From assembly GCA_963791635.1 (NCBI GenBank), contig CAWBTC010000018.1, positions 372,001 through 436,000 of the forward strand: a stretch of 64,000 nt of DNA. Reading direction: 5' to 3'. Under the pieces are notes generated by a model. It ran no database searches. It saw only the letters and a list, made by a program, of their open reading frames with translations, and was not told the DNA's origin. Shown one piece after another: positions 26,923 to 42,951 of the stretch (position 1 is the stretch's first letter; the number at the start of each line of letters is the position of its first letter). A program made the translations under genes and the position numbers. This DNA comes from VFMC01 sp963791635 (GTDB lineage Bacteria; Actinomycetota; Acidimicrobiia; Acidimicrobiales; Ilumatobacteraceae).

Positions 26923-28395
26923 GTGTCGAGTCGTCTTGCCTCCCTCACCGTCTTCGTCGCCTCGGGCGCTGTGCTGGTGCTGGAGATCTTGGCCGGCCGG
27001 TTGTTGGCTCCGTACATCGGCGTCACGCTGCAGACCTTCACCGGCATCATCGGGATCGTCCTGGCAGGGATCGCTGCCGGCACCTTCATCGGGGGTCGAC
27101 TGGCCGACCGACGCGATCCTCGTGGGATGCTGCCGGTTGCACTCGCAGCCGGAGGAGTCCTGGCCGTCACCACGGTGCCGCTGATCCGACTGTTCGGGCC
27201 TGGGCTCGATGGAGGGGTCGCCTCGATCGTGTTCCTCGCGGGTGTGTCGTTCCTGCTGCCGTCCGCGGTGCTGAGCTGCGTGTCACCGATGGTGGTCAAG
27301 ATCTCCCTCGACTCCGTGGAGCACACCGGAGAAGTGGTCGGTCGACTGTCGGCGATGGGCACAGGAGGTTCGCTCGTGGCCGTCTTCGTCACCGGGTTCG
27401 TGTTCGTGGCGGCGTTCCCCACGACTCCGGTGATCATCGGCCTCGGGATCGCGCTCGTCGCCCTCGGCGGCGTCTTGTGGTTCAAGCTCGGACGACCCAA
27501 CTCGCCCGATGCTGCGATCGGCTGCCTGCTCGCGCTCGCGGCCTCCGGTGGTCTGGCGCTGAGTGCCGGCACCCCATGCGACGTCGAGAGCACATACTTC
27601 TGCGCTGTCGTGCAGGTCGATCCCGATCGGCCGTCGGGACGGGTGCTGGTGCTCGACGACCTCCGCAACTCCTACGTGGACCTCGACGATCCCACTCACC
27701 TGGAGTTCACGTACGCCCAGATCATGGGCGACGTCATCGAGTCGGTGGCCCCCGGTACCGCCGCCATCGATGCGTCTCACATCGGTGGCGGCGGCTTCAC
27801 GATGCCGCGCTACATCGACGCGACCCGACCCGGATCGTCGAACGTCGTGTTCGAGCTCGACCCCACGATCGTCGAGCTGGCCGAGGATCGGCTCGGGCTC
27901 GTGCTCAGCGCCGATCTGGTGGCCCGCACCGGTGACGCTCGCGTGAACCTGCGCGAGCTGGTGACCGGCTCGCAGGATCTCGTGATCGGAGACGCCTTCG
28001 GTGGCGAGGCAGTGCCGTGGCACCTGACCACTGTGGAGTTCGTGCGCCAGATCCGCACTGCGCTGGCTCCGGGCGGCGTGTACGCGCTCAACCTCATCGA
28101 CTTCGGCGACCTCGGCTTCGCCCGAGCCGAGGTGGCCACGTTGCGGTCGGTGTTCGACCACGTCGCCGTGATCGCCCCGCTGCCGCGCCTCGAGGGCTCG
28201 ACCGGTGGCAACTTCGTCGTGGTCGGCAGCGATGATCCGCTCCCCCTCGATGCCATCCAATCGCGCAACACCTCTCGCGGCGACAACGACACGGTGCTGG
28301 GCGACCTCGCCGGTCTCGACGCGTTCGTCGACGGTGCCGAGGTGCTGACCGATGAGCACGCTCCCGTCGACCAGCTGATCACCCCGGGGGCCTGA
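26923..28395 (+). CDS. Membrane protein fused to a spermidine synthase-like domain
   Basis: 490 residues from GTG 26923 (TACCGT lies 9 nt upstream). The N-terminal half has about seven helices, starting VFVASGAVLVLEILAGRLLAPYIG, which is the typical opening of the fused MFS/spermidine synthase family. The C-terminal half is a methyltransferase-like aminopropyltransferase fold (GGGGFTMPRYI, VVFELDPTIVELAED, IGDAFGGEAVPWHLTTVEF). Whether it makes polyamines is uncertain: many family members lack the catalytic Asp pair. A membrane-linked transferase is the safer description. Confidence 0.8.
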   Translation: MSSRLASLTVFVASGAVLVLEILAGRLLAPYIGVTLQTFTGIIGIVLAGIAAGTFIGGRLADRRDPRGMLPVALAAGGVLAVTTVPLIRLFGPGLDGGVASIVFLAGVSFLLPSAVLSCVSPMVVKISLDSVEHTGEVVGRLSAMGTGGSLVAVFVTGFVFVAAFPTTPVIIGLGIALVALGGVLWFKLGRPNSPDAAIGCLLALAASGGLALSAGTPCDVESTYFCAVVQVDPDRPSGRVLVLDDLRNSYVDLDDPTHLEFTYAQIMGDVIESVAPGTAAIDASHIGGGGFTMPRYIDATRPGSSNVVFELDPTIVELAEDRLGLVLSADLVARTGDARVNLRELVTGSQDLVIGDAFGGEAVPWHLTTVEFVRQIRTALAPGGVYALNLIDFGDLGFARAEVATLRSVFDHVAVIAPLPRLEGSTGGNFVVVGSDDPLPLDAIQSRNTSRGDNDTVLGDLAGLDAFVDGAEVLTDEHAPVDQLITPGA

Positions 28396-28690
28396 ACAGC
28401 ACGAGACGTGCGCTGGCGAAAAAGGGGTTCGACCGGTCCTCATCGACACGACACTTGGTGATGAGGAGGCCACGTTCCGCGCGGGCACTTGGTCCGTTCT
28501 GCCCATCTGTGCGATCCATCCGACGCAGCACTCGGGGCCGTGGTTCACTCGATGACATGACCGGGGCACGGCTGCAGTCACCACGAGGCGGCCACGCGCA
28601 CGCGGCATCGATGGATCGATGGATGGATGTCATCCGCAAACGCGGGCTGCGACGTATGTCCGTGGTGAGATGGCGGAACGGTGACCGACC
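28396..28690. promoter_or_regulatory. Intergenic region ahead of the pyrrole/NRPS operon
   Basis: This 295-bp gap is the only long gap before the operon and should hold its promoter. A GATG-rich imperfect repeat (about 28610-28630) and AT-richer stretches are visible. I see no convincing operator, riboswitch or gene. A terminator for the upstream gene is not obvious. Confidence 0.35.
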
Positions 28691-29875
28691 ATGACCGGAC
28701 GACTCCTGCAGTTGCCGCGCGCCGATGCACTCTCCGCTCTGCTCGATCCGACCCATCCGCGCAAGGTGTCGGCGTCGAACTGGGCGCGTGAGCACCTCGA
28801 CGGTGGCGGCGTCGACCGACAGACGTGGGAACGATGCGGCGACGCCGGGCTGTTCGGGTTGCTCGTCCCCGAGGCGCAGGGTGGGTGTGGTTGCACTGCG
28901 ACAGAGGCATTGCTCACCTTCGAAGGCCTCGGCTACGGCTGCGAGGACGCCGGTCTCGTGTTCGCTCTCGCCAGCCAGGTGTTCGCCTTCGGTCCGGCCT
29001 TCAACGGCGGGGCGAACGATGACCAGCGCGGTCGTTACCTTCCGGGAATCCTCGCCGGCACGACGTTCGGGTCGTTCGCGATGAGCGAGCCCGACGCCGG
29101 CAGCGACTCCTCCGCAATCACGACAACTGCCACCCCGGTCGATGGCGGCTACCGCATCGACGGACTGAAGACGTGGGTGACGCTCGGCCCGGTCGCCGAT
29201 CTCGCGATCGTCTTCGCGACGATGGACCCGTCGAAGGGACGCTGGGGCATCACCGCATTCCTGGTGGACACGGACCAGCCCGGCGTGCACACCTCGGCGC
29301 CGATCGAGAAGTTCGGCCTCGGTTCGTCACCGTTCGGCACGCTCGAGCTCGACGGCTGCGTCGTGCCGGCGGCGAACCGCCTCGGCCCCGAGGGTGCCGG
29401 CGCCACGCTGTTCTCCTCTGCGGTGGAGGCCGAGCGTGCGTACCTGTACGCCGCGCAGGTGGGCGCCACACAGCGGCTGCTCGAGCACTGCGTGGATCGG
29501 GCACGGACCCGCACGCAGTTCGGGCAGCCGATCGGCGCCAACCAGGCCGTCAGCCATCCGCTCGCCGATCTCGCCATCCAACTCGAGATGTCGCGGCTGT
29601 TGATCTACAAGGCGGGCGCGCTCGCCGACACCGACCGATCGGTCACCCTCACCGCGGCCATGGCCAAGGTGCAGGTGAGCGAGACCGCCATCCAGGCCGC
29701 CCTTCGAGCGTTCCAGCTCTTCGGCGCGGAGGGGTACACGACCGCAGCCGGCATCCACACCTATCTCCGCGACGCGGTGGGTGGCATGGCGTACTCGGGC
29801 ACATCAGACATCCAGCGGAACATCATCGTGCGGCTGCTCGGCGCAGACCGCCCAGCGAGACGGAGCACCCCATGA
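28691..29875 (+). CDS. Acyl-CoA dehydrogenase-like flavoprotein, probable L-prolyl-carrier protein dehydrogenase
   Basis: 394 residues. FAMSEPDAGSDSSAI and AYSGTSDIQRNIIVRLLG are acyl-CoA dehydrogenase signatures. Several features match PltE/RedW, the enzymes that oxidise prolyl-carrier protein to pyrrolyl-carrier protein: ERAYLYAAQVG, RTRTQFGQPIGANQAVSH, and Ser instead of the usual Glu in the YSGT motif. In PltE-like enzymes the base is a Glu elsewhere; here Glu248 in AERAYL is the candidate. A proline-type A domain and a carrier protein lie downstream in the same operon, which fits. It overlaps the HupE gene (ATGA). Confidence 0.8.
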   Translation: MTGRLLQLPRADALSALLDPTHPRKVSASNWAREHLDGGGVDRQTWERCGDAGLFGLLVPEAQGGCGCTATEALLTFEGLGYGCEDAGLVFALASQVFAFGPAFNGGANDDQRGRYLPGILAGTTFGSFAMSEPDAGSDSSAITTTATPVDGGYRIDGLKTWVTLGPVADLAIVFATMDPSKGRWGITAFLVDTDQPGVHTSAPIEKFGLGSSPFGTLELDGCVVPAANRLGPEGAGATLFSSAVEAERAYLYAAQVGATQRLLEHCVDRARTRTQFGQPIGANQAVSHPLADLAIQLEMSRLLIYKAGALADTDRSVTLTAAMAKVQVSETAIQAALRAFQLFGAEGYTTAAGIHTYLRDAVGGMAYSGTSDIQRNIIVRLLGADRPARRSTP

Positions 29876-31275
29876 CCCATCCTCACGATCGCAGCGCCGG
29901 CAGCCAGACCTGGTTGCGCCGGCTCGTCGCCGTCACCCTTGCCGTGGTCGGCCTGGGCGCGCTGACGCCGCTCGACGCGTCGGCCCATGCAGGCAACCAG
30001 TCGTACCTCTATCTCGACATCACCGACAAGGCCGTCGGCGGTCGGGTGGAGATGCCGATGGAGGATGTCAAGGAGGTGCTCGGCATCGATCTCCTCGAGG
30101 GCGGCCAGGACCTCGCCGACGACATCGAGACGGCCACGCCCGCATTGCAGGAGTACGCCCGACAGCACCTCACACTCGGCGCGAACGGTGAGATCTGGCC
30201 GATCACGTTCACCAACGTCGAACCCCTCGCCGACGACCCGTTGGAGCCGAACCGCAACTACATCTTCGTCGACTTCGTCGTCGACGTGGAGTTCGAGACG
30301 GTGCCTCGCGTGCTCGACGTGACGTTCGATCCGTTCTTCGACGAGATCAGGGACCGCGACGGCTTGCTGCTCATCGGCAACGACGTGCAGGCCGGCGTGT
30401 TCGACAACGCAGAAGAGGTGTTCGTCCGATTCACCGCCGATTCGCGCACACAGACCGTGTCGCTCGACGACACCTCGTGGACGAGGAACCTCACCGCGTC
30501 GATCGAGCTCGGCGTCGACCACATCAAGACCGGCCCCGACCACATCTTGTTCATCTTCGTGCTGCTCCTGCCGTCGGTCCTCGTGTTCGGCGCGCTGCGC
30601 TGGCAGCCGGCCGCTTCGTTCAAGTCGGCGCTGTGGCGGATCCTGAAGATCGCATCGATGTTCACCCTCGCCCACACGATCACGTTCACACTGGCTGGGC
30701 TCGACATCTTGCCGCTGCCGCCGTCGAAGGTGATCGAAGCCGTGATCGCGCTGTCGATCGCCGCTGCGGCAATCCACAACCTCACCCCGGTGCTGATCAA
30801 CAAGGAATGGGTGATCGCCTTCGGCTTCGGCCTCTTCCACGGCATGGGCTTCGCCTCGCTCGTCGGCGGCCTCGAGACCAGCCGCAGCGTGCAACTCGTC
30901 TCCCTCCTCGGTCGCAACATCGGCATCGAGATCGGCCAGGCGATCGTGATCCTCGTGGCCTTCCCTGCGCTGTTCCTGCTGCGGCGCACACGTGCCTACA
31001 TGCCGCTGTTCAAGCTGGCCTCCGTCGGGCTCGTGCTGGTGAGCCTCGGTTGGATGTACGAGCGTGTGTTCGAGCACGACCTCGGCATCAACGACGCCAT
31101 CGCACCGTGGCTCGATGTCCAGAAGGCGGCGCTGCCGCTGATCGCGGTCACGCTGTTCGCGGCCGCCTACCAGTGGTTCGAGGGCACGAAGGACCGTCTG
31201 CTGCCGGTGTTCACCGGGGATGCCCCCGCGGACCAGCCCGTGCCCGAGCGCGATCCGGAGTCCGTCGGTGCGTGA
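29872..31275 (+). CDS. HupE/UreJ family metal permease-like protein
   Basis: 467 residues. The signal peptide ends near PLDASAHAGNQSYLYLDI, the usual start of the mature HupE/UreJ family. A 200-residue extracytoplasmic domain precedes about seven membrane helices. The family metal motif HX5DH is present as HIKTGPDH (His217-His224), and FHGMGFASL is the second conserved motif. HupE and UreJ import nickel or cobalt. Its place between pyrrole and NRPS genes, with overlapping starts on both sides, suggests a metal is tied to the product; the direction is unknown. Confidence 0.8.
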   Translation: MTHPHDRSAGSQTWLRRLVAVTLAVVGLGALTPLDASAHAGNQSYLYLDITDKAVGGRVEMPMEDVKEVLGIDLLEGGQDLADDIETATPALQEYARQHLTLGANGEIWPITFTNVEPLADDPLEPNRNYIFVDFVVDVEFETVPRVLDVTFDPFFDEIRDRDGLLLIGNDVQAGVFDNAEEVFVRFTADSRTQTVSLDDTSWTRNLTASIELGVDHIKTGPDHILFIFVLLLPSVLVFGALRWQPAASFKSALWRILKIASMFTLAHTITFTLAGLDILPLPPSKVIEAVIALSIAAAAIHNLTPVLINKEWVIAFGFGLFHGMGFASLVGGLETSRSVQLVSLLGRNIGIEIGQAIVILVAFPALFLLRRTRAYMPLFKLASVGLVLVSLGWMYERVFEHDLGINDAIAPWLDVQKAALPLIAVTLFAAAYQWFEGTKDRLLPVFTGDAPADQPVPERDPESVGA

Positions 31276-32812
31276 CCTTGCCGCCGGCGGGGCGGGAGAC
31301 CTCGCTGCCGTGATCGAACGAGCTGCGGCGATGACGCCTGCGGCCGAGGCCCTCGTCGGGACGAACCGCCGCTGGACCTGGGCCGAGGCGCACGCTGCGG
31401 TCGTGCAGATCGCGGTCGAACTGCACCGGATCGGCGTCCGCGCCGGCCAGCACGTCGCCGTGCACCGCACCAAGACCGCCGAATCGCTGCTCGCCGTGTG
31501 GGCCGTGCTCCACGCGGGCGCGGTGGTGGTGCCCATCGATGCCCAGCTCGCGCCCGACATCACCGCCGGCATGTTCGAGCGCGCCGAGGTGGTGGCGGCA
31601 CTCGTGGATCGCCGCAGCGGTGCCAGGTTGCCCGCCGGGTTGCCTGCGATCGATGTCGCGGAAGTGGTCGCCTCAGCCCCGGGCACAGCCACGATCGGCG
31701 AGCGCGAGCAGCGTTCGCTGTCGGACACCGCGTACCTCATCTTCACATCCGGCTCGACCGGTGTGCCCAAGGCGATCGTGCACACACACGCCAGCGCGCT
31801 CGCCTATGCGCAGCTGGTGGTCGATACCTACGGACTGGTCTCGACGGACCGGGTGGCAGGCATGTCACCGCTGCATTTCGACATGTCCACGCTCGAGCTC
31901 TACGCCGCGCCGCTCGCGGGAGCGACGATCGTCGTGATGGACGAGGCGCTGATGAAGTTCCCGGCGTCGTTCTCCCAGCGCTGCGCGGCAGAACGCACCA
32001 CCGTCTGGTACACCGTCCCGTTCTTCCTCCAGCAGCTCGCATCGCGCGGTGCGATGCGCCAACACGACCTGTCGTCGCTGCGCTGGCTGCTCTACGGAGG
32101 CGAGCCGTACAGCCCCGCGGCGCTCGACGCTCTGCTCGAGCAGCTGCCTGCCGGGATCGGCATCTCGAACGTGTACGGCCCGGCCGAGGTGAACCAGTGC
32201 ACGGTGTGGAGCTTCGTCCGTGCCGAGCTCGACGTGACCGCGAGCGACGTGCCGCTCGGCGATGGTTGGTCGGGTGCTCGGCTCGCAGTGGTCGACGACG
32301 ATGGGCTACCGGTCGCCGACGGTGAGACGGGTGAGTTGCTCGTGGCAGCCACGACGGCGATGCAGGGGTACTGGCGTCAGCCCGAGCTCACCGCGCGGAC
32401 GCTCCAGGAACGCCCCGTGCTCGGACCTGGCAGTTGGTACTCCACGGGTGATCTCGTGCGGCGCGGCCACGATGGTCTGCTGCACTACCTCGGCCGCCGC
32501 GACCACCAGGTGAAGATCCGTGGCACGCGGATCGAGCTCGACGGTGTCGAAGCCGTTCTCGGCAACGCGCCACGGGTGCTCCACGTCATCGCCGGTCCCA
32601 CACCCGAAGCTGACGGCATCATCGCAGTCGTGGTCCCGACGGACGACGCGTTCGACGAGCACGAGCTGATCTCGTTCGCGAAGTCCCGTCTTCACCCCTC
32701 GGCCGTCCCGACGCGAGTGATCTGCCTCGCGGATCTTCCTCGCACGGGCTCGGGGAAGATCGACCGTCGCCGCGTCCGCTCGGAACTACTGCAGGAGTCC
32801 CCCACCTCATGA
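31268..32812 (+). CDS. Stand-alone adenylation enzyme, probable L-proline:carrier protein ligase
   Basis: 514 residues from GTG 31268, which overlaps the HupE stop. LIFTSGSTGVPKAIV (A3), VYGPAEVNQCTVW (A5), YSTGDLVRRG (A7), GRRDHQVKIRGTRIELDGVE (A8) and RTGSGKIDRRRV (A10, Lys) are intact. Reading the specificity pocket by hand gives D-M-L-Y-L-G-V-Q-C-K, close to the proline code I recall for PltF (D-L-L-Y-L-A-L-V-C-K). It should load L-proline onto the carrier encoded next, and overlaps it by ATGA. Confidence 0.8.
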   Translation: MRDLAAGGAGDLAAVIERAAAMTPAAEALVGTNRRWTWAEAHAAVVQIAVELHRIGVRAGQHVAVHRTKTAESLLAVWAVLHAGAVVVPIDAQLAPDITAGMFERAEVVAALVDRRSGARLPAGLPAIDVAEVVASAPGTATIGEREQRSLSDTAYLIFTSGSTGVPKAIVHTHASALAYAQLVVDTYGLVSTDRVAGMSPLHFDMSTLELYAAPLAGATIVVMDEALMKFPASFSQRCAAERTTVWYTVPFFLQQLASRGAMRQHDLSSLRWLLYGGEPYSPAALDALLEQLPAGIGISNVYGPAEVNQCTVWSFVRAELDVTASDVPLGDGWSGARLAVVDDDGLPVADGETGELLVAATTAMQGYWRQPELTARTLQERPVLGPGSWYSTGDLVRRGHDGLLHYLGRRDHQVKIRGTRIELDGVEAVLGNAPRVLHVIAGPTPEADGIIAVVVPTDDAFDEHELISFAKSRLHPSAVPTRVICLADLPRTGSGKIDRRRVRSELLQESPTS

Positions 32813-33080
32813 ACGCCCTCGACCTTCGAGGCGCGCTGTGCGCCTTCATCAACGATTCGGTGTCCCTCGACCCGGGCATCCCGGTCGAGCCCGGCACGGA
32901 CCTGCTCCTCACCGGGCTCGTCGACTCCCTCGGCGTGGTGCAGATCGTGAGCTGGATGGAGAGCGAGCTCGACATCGTCGTCGAGCCCACCGATGTCGTG
33001 CTCGAGCACTTCCAGACCGTCGACGCGATGGCGGACTTCGTCGCTCGTCGCCAGGCAACGACGGCGGGTCGGGGGGACTG

Positions 33081-33081
<1 letters not shown>
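32809..33081 (+). CDS. Peptidyl (prolyl) carrier protein
   Basis: A 90-residue acyl-carrier fold. Ser40 in GLVDSLGVVQIV is the phosphopantetheine site. It sits between the proline-type ligase (overlap 32809-32812) and the NRPS (stop and ATG share base 33081), as PltL and RedO sit in pyrrole clusters. It should hold prolyl, then pyrrolyl, thioester for the first NRPS condensation domain. Confidence 0.85.
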
Positions 33082-39581
<6,500 letters not shown>

Positions 39582-41355
39582 ACTGGAGATCAGCGGTGCC
39601 GGAGTGAGCAACGGTTACGTGAACGACGCGGATGCGATGGCACATCGGTTCGTGGCGACCGCGCTCGGCCGTTCGTACCGCACCGGAGATCGCGCCCGGA
39701 TCGAGAACGCGACGGTGTGGTTCGACGGTCGTGTCGACGACCAACTGAGCGTGAACGGCCTGCGAGTCGAGCCCGCCGAGATCGAGCGACTGCTGGTGGG
39801 CGTCGCAGTCGTCGAGCAGGCGGTCGTATCGGTCGCCGACCCGCGCCGCTTCGACGATGCCCTTGGGGCGCTTCCCGACGTCACCGCGCGGGCACTGCTC
39901 GCTCGGGCCAGCGTGGCCGACGACCCCGTGGCCGCGCTGCGCCGATCGGTGACCGAGCACAGCGATCGCCTCATCCTGGTCGCACACCTCGAGACCAACG
40001 GTCGTCGTGTCGAGCTCGAAGACATCGCCGATGCGCTCGCCGTGCTCCCTCCGAAGCTGCGACCCACGCGCTTCCAGGTGTGGGAGCGGCTCCCGCGCAA
40101 CGTGCACGGCAAGCTCGACCGTGCAGCGCTGATCGGTCTGGTGCCAGCCCGTCGCGACGACGGACTCGGGGTCGACATCGTGCATCGACGAGGGCAGCCC
40201 GGTCCCGTCACCGTCTCATCGTCAGCACCGTCGAGCGCAACGCTGGACGCGGTGCTCGACGCGATGACGATCGCGCTCGAACGAGACATCTCGGCCGACG
40301 ACGACTTCTTCCGCAGCGGAGGCGACTCGTTGGCGGCCCTCGTCACGGTGACACGGATCGAGCAGGCGCTCGGACGTCCGGTGATGGTGACACGGTTGAT
40401 CGAACACCCCACGGCTCGCAGGCTGGCGGTGGCGCTCGATGCAGCGGCGTCGGCAGCGGTCGGCCCGATCGACGACCCCGTGCACCACCCACTCGTCGAA
40501 TGGGAGCACGGTGATCCCTCTGACCGCAGCCGGCCGATGCTGGCCCTGTTCGCCCACGGCGGCAACGGCCACCTCCTCGGCTACTACGATCTGATCGAGG
40601 GCCTCCGCTCGCTCGGCATCGACCACCAGGTGGTCGGATTCCGCCTGCCAGGTGCCGATGAGCGCACGCTCCCGAAGGCAACGATCGAGGAGCAGGTCGA
40701 CGCCTTCTTCGACGCCTTCCAAGCGATCGCTGATCATCGGCCGTGTGTGCTCCTCGGCGGGTCGAGCGGCGGGCTGCTGGCATGGGAGGTGGCCCGGCGG
40801 CGTCGAGAGCTCGGTGCCACCGGTGACACATTGCTGTTCATGGACACCGTGCATCCTGACGCCCTGCGCGAATCGCGCGGCTCACGCCTCGACAAGTACC
40901 GCAGCCTGCTGCGCGACGGTGGCGCTCGCGGCGTGGTCACCGAGATGCGGCGCCGTTTCGACGAGCGGAGACGATTGTTCCTTGCCACACGGCGCGGCGG
41001 CGGCGCTGCGGCAGGCGCCGCGCTGGGGGCCGCCCAGACAGCTGCGGTGCTGGTGGAGGAGTCGGTGGATCGCTCAGCGATGGCGTACCACCCCCGGCAG
41101 CTGCCGACCAGGACGGTGCTGCTCGCGGCCTCGGCCACCGATCGCGCCTACACCGAGGCTCGCTGGCGACCCATCGCCCCCGGACTCGTGGTGGTACCGG
41201 TGGAGGGCAGCCACAACGGACCCGACTCGATCGGCGCTGCACACCGAGTGCACCAGGTGGTGACGGTCGCCGTCGACGAGCTCACCCGGCTCGAGCGTCG
41301 CGATGAGGGATGAGTGGCGCGATGACGGCCGACTCATCTCTCATCGCGACGTGGG

Positions 41356-41970
41356 TTACGTGTCGCGCGCGGTGGCGTCGATGACCTGCCGCAGGTCCGT
41401 CGGCACGGGCAATTGCAGGGCGTTCACCCGCTTGGCCACCTGCTGACCGAGGCCGCCCTGGTCGACGATCGCTCGCGCCACGGTGGAACCCAGACGGCCG
41501 CCCACGCCGAGCTGGCCCGACGCAACTGCGGCGATCAGCGCACTCGACACCTGGGCGGCCATGGGTTGGACCTTGCCCCAGTCGACCTGGTCGGCCATCG
41601 CCTTCACCGTGCGGGCGGCATCGCCGGTGCGTTCGGCCGCGGCGGTCTTGACGTTCGCCCAGTCGACGCCGCGCAGGGCCTCGGCCACCTCGTCGGCATC
41701 GGCGGCCATCGCTTCGTCGGACATCGGCTCGTGCCCGGGCTCGCCGGGCTGACTCGGCGTCGTTGCCGTGCGCAAGAGACCGAGCACCGCGTCGAGCTGC
41801 TCCTTCGGTGATGCCCAGATCGGCTGCACCGGTGCGTCGTCCCCGCGCTTGCCGGCCTCGTACTCGTCCTTCAGCGTCTGCGCGGCGTGCTTGACGCGGG
41901 TCCTCACGTCGGCGCCGCGCACCGACCGAGCAAAGCGGCCGGCGGCACCGGCAGGATCGAAGCGGCCCAT
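41356..41970 (-). CDS. Conserved hypothetical protein
   Basis: 204 residues, no signal peptide or membrane segment. It is alpha-helical, with repeated DWANVKTAA, DWGKVQPMA patterns and a run around SALIAAVASGQLGVGGRLGSTVARAIVDQGGLGQ that is common in actinobacterial proteins of unknown role. The centre is Asp/Glu-rich (DEAMAADADEVAEAL). It converges on the NRPS operon end and diverges from the AlaX gene. I do not recognise a family. Confidence 0.55.
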   Translation of the reverse strand: MGRFDPAGAAGRFARSVRGADVRTRVKHAAQTLKDEYEAGKRGDDAPVQPIWASPKEQLDAVLGLLRTATTPSQPGEPGHEPMSDEAMAADADEVAEALRGVDWANVKTAAAERTGDAARTVKAMADQVDWGKVQPMAAQVSSALIAAVASGQLGVGGRLGSTVARAIVDQGGLGQQVAKRVNALQLPVPTDLRQVIDATARDT

Positions 41971-42008
41971 CAGCCGCCACGCTAGCGGGACTGCCAGAAT
42001 CGGTGCCG

Positions 42009-42716
42009 ATGAGCACCGAACTGCTGTACCTGCGCGACGCCTACCTCACCGAGTTCGACGCAACCGTGGTGGAGGTGCGAGACGGAGCGATCGCACTCGA
42101 CCGCACCGCGTTCTACCCCACCGGCGGCGGACAGCCCCACGACACCGGCGCGCTGGCCGGACTCGCTGTCACCGACGTTCGCAAGGACGGCGACCAGGTG
42201 TGGCACTCGGTGGTCGGAACGGAGATGCCGGACCTCGGAGTGACCGTGCGAGGTGCACTCGACTGGGATCGACGGTACCGATTGATGCGCACGCACACGG
42301 CATTGCACGTGCTGTGCGGCGTGATCTGGAACGAGTGGCGGGTCCCGGTGACCGGCGGGAACATGGAGCCGTTGATCGCGCGGATGGACTTCGAGTTCGA
42401 CCCGCTCCCGGAAGGCTTCGGCCCGCGGGTCGAGCAGCTCGTCAACGACGAGCTCGTTGCCGACAGGGCGATCGAGGTGTCGTTCCTGCCCCGCTCCACC
42501 GCAGTCATGGACGAGGACCTGATCCGCACGAAGGTGTCGATGATCCCCGAATCGGTGCCGGAGATCCGCGTGGTCGACATCGTCGGACTCGACAAACAGG
42601 CTGACGGCGGCACTCACGTCCGTTCGACGGGCGAGGTGGGCCGTCTCCGGGTCGTGAAGCTGGAGAACAAGGGCAAGGGCAACAAGCGTGTCCGCTTGGA
42701 GATCGTCGATCCCTGA
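42009..42716 (+). CDS. Alanyl-tRNA editing protein (AlaX type)
   Basis: About 235 residues. FYPTGGGQPHDTG, RTHTALHVLCGV (HxxxH zinc motif) and GLDKQADGGTHVRSTGEVG (Cys/His region near the end) match the trans-editing AlaX proteins, which hydrolyse Ser- or Gly-tRNA(Ala). The usual C-terminal Cys is replaced by Asp/Lys in VDIVGLDKQADGGTH. ATG 42009 lies 8 nt after CAGAAT, a candidate -10; GTG 42003 is the alternative. It diverges from the hypothetical gene. Confidence 0.85.
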   Translation: MSTELLYLRDAYLTEFDATVVEVRDGAIALDRTAFYPTGGGQPHDTGALAGLAVTDVRKDGDQVWHSVVGTEMPDLGVTVRGALDWDRRYRLMRTHTALHVLCGVIWNEWRVPVTGGNMEPLIARMDFEFDPLPEGFGPRVEQLVNDELVADRAIEVSFLPRSTAVMDEDLIRTKVSMIPESVPEIRVVDIVGLDKQADGGTHVRSTGEVGRLRVVKLENKGKGNKRVRLEIVDP

Positions 42717-42870
42717 TAACAGGCGTCCCGATCCCGCCATCGCGGCGTGCGGGACAGGGCCGTCCGGCCGGGTTAGCCTCGCCACCGACACCAGATCGAT
42801 CGCACCAACCAGGTCGGTCGGGCGCGACTGGCGCAGCGTTGCGTCGCTCGGCGAAACGGTTCGCGTGTCG

Positions 42871-42915
42871 TGTGCACGTGCAAACACGTGCATGCCGGGC
42901 ATGCGGTGCATGCAC
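42871..42915. promoter_or_regulatory. Cluster of GTGCAC/GCATGC palindromes before the zinc-ribbon gene
   Basis: Within 45 bp lie GTGCACGTGC, ACACGTGCATGC, GCATGCCGGGCATGC (7-bp arms around one base) and TGCATGCACC. Such stacked half-sites suggest a regulator binding region. The rest of the 235-bp gap (42717-42951) shows nothing else. Confidence 0.4.
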
Positions 42916-42951
42916 CGGTCGTTGCAGGTCGGTTGAGGCTGAGGGGGATGA

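Noticed and set aside
29761..31785. 674-residue antisense open frame opposite hupE and the A enzyme
   Set aside because: Rich in His, Arg and Glu with no recognisable motif; the opposite strand has the conserved proteins.
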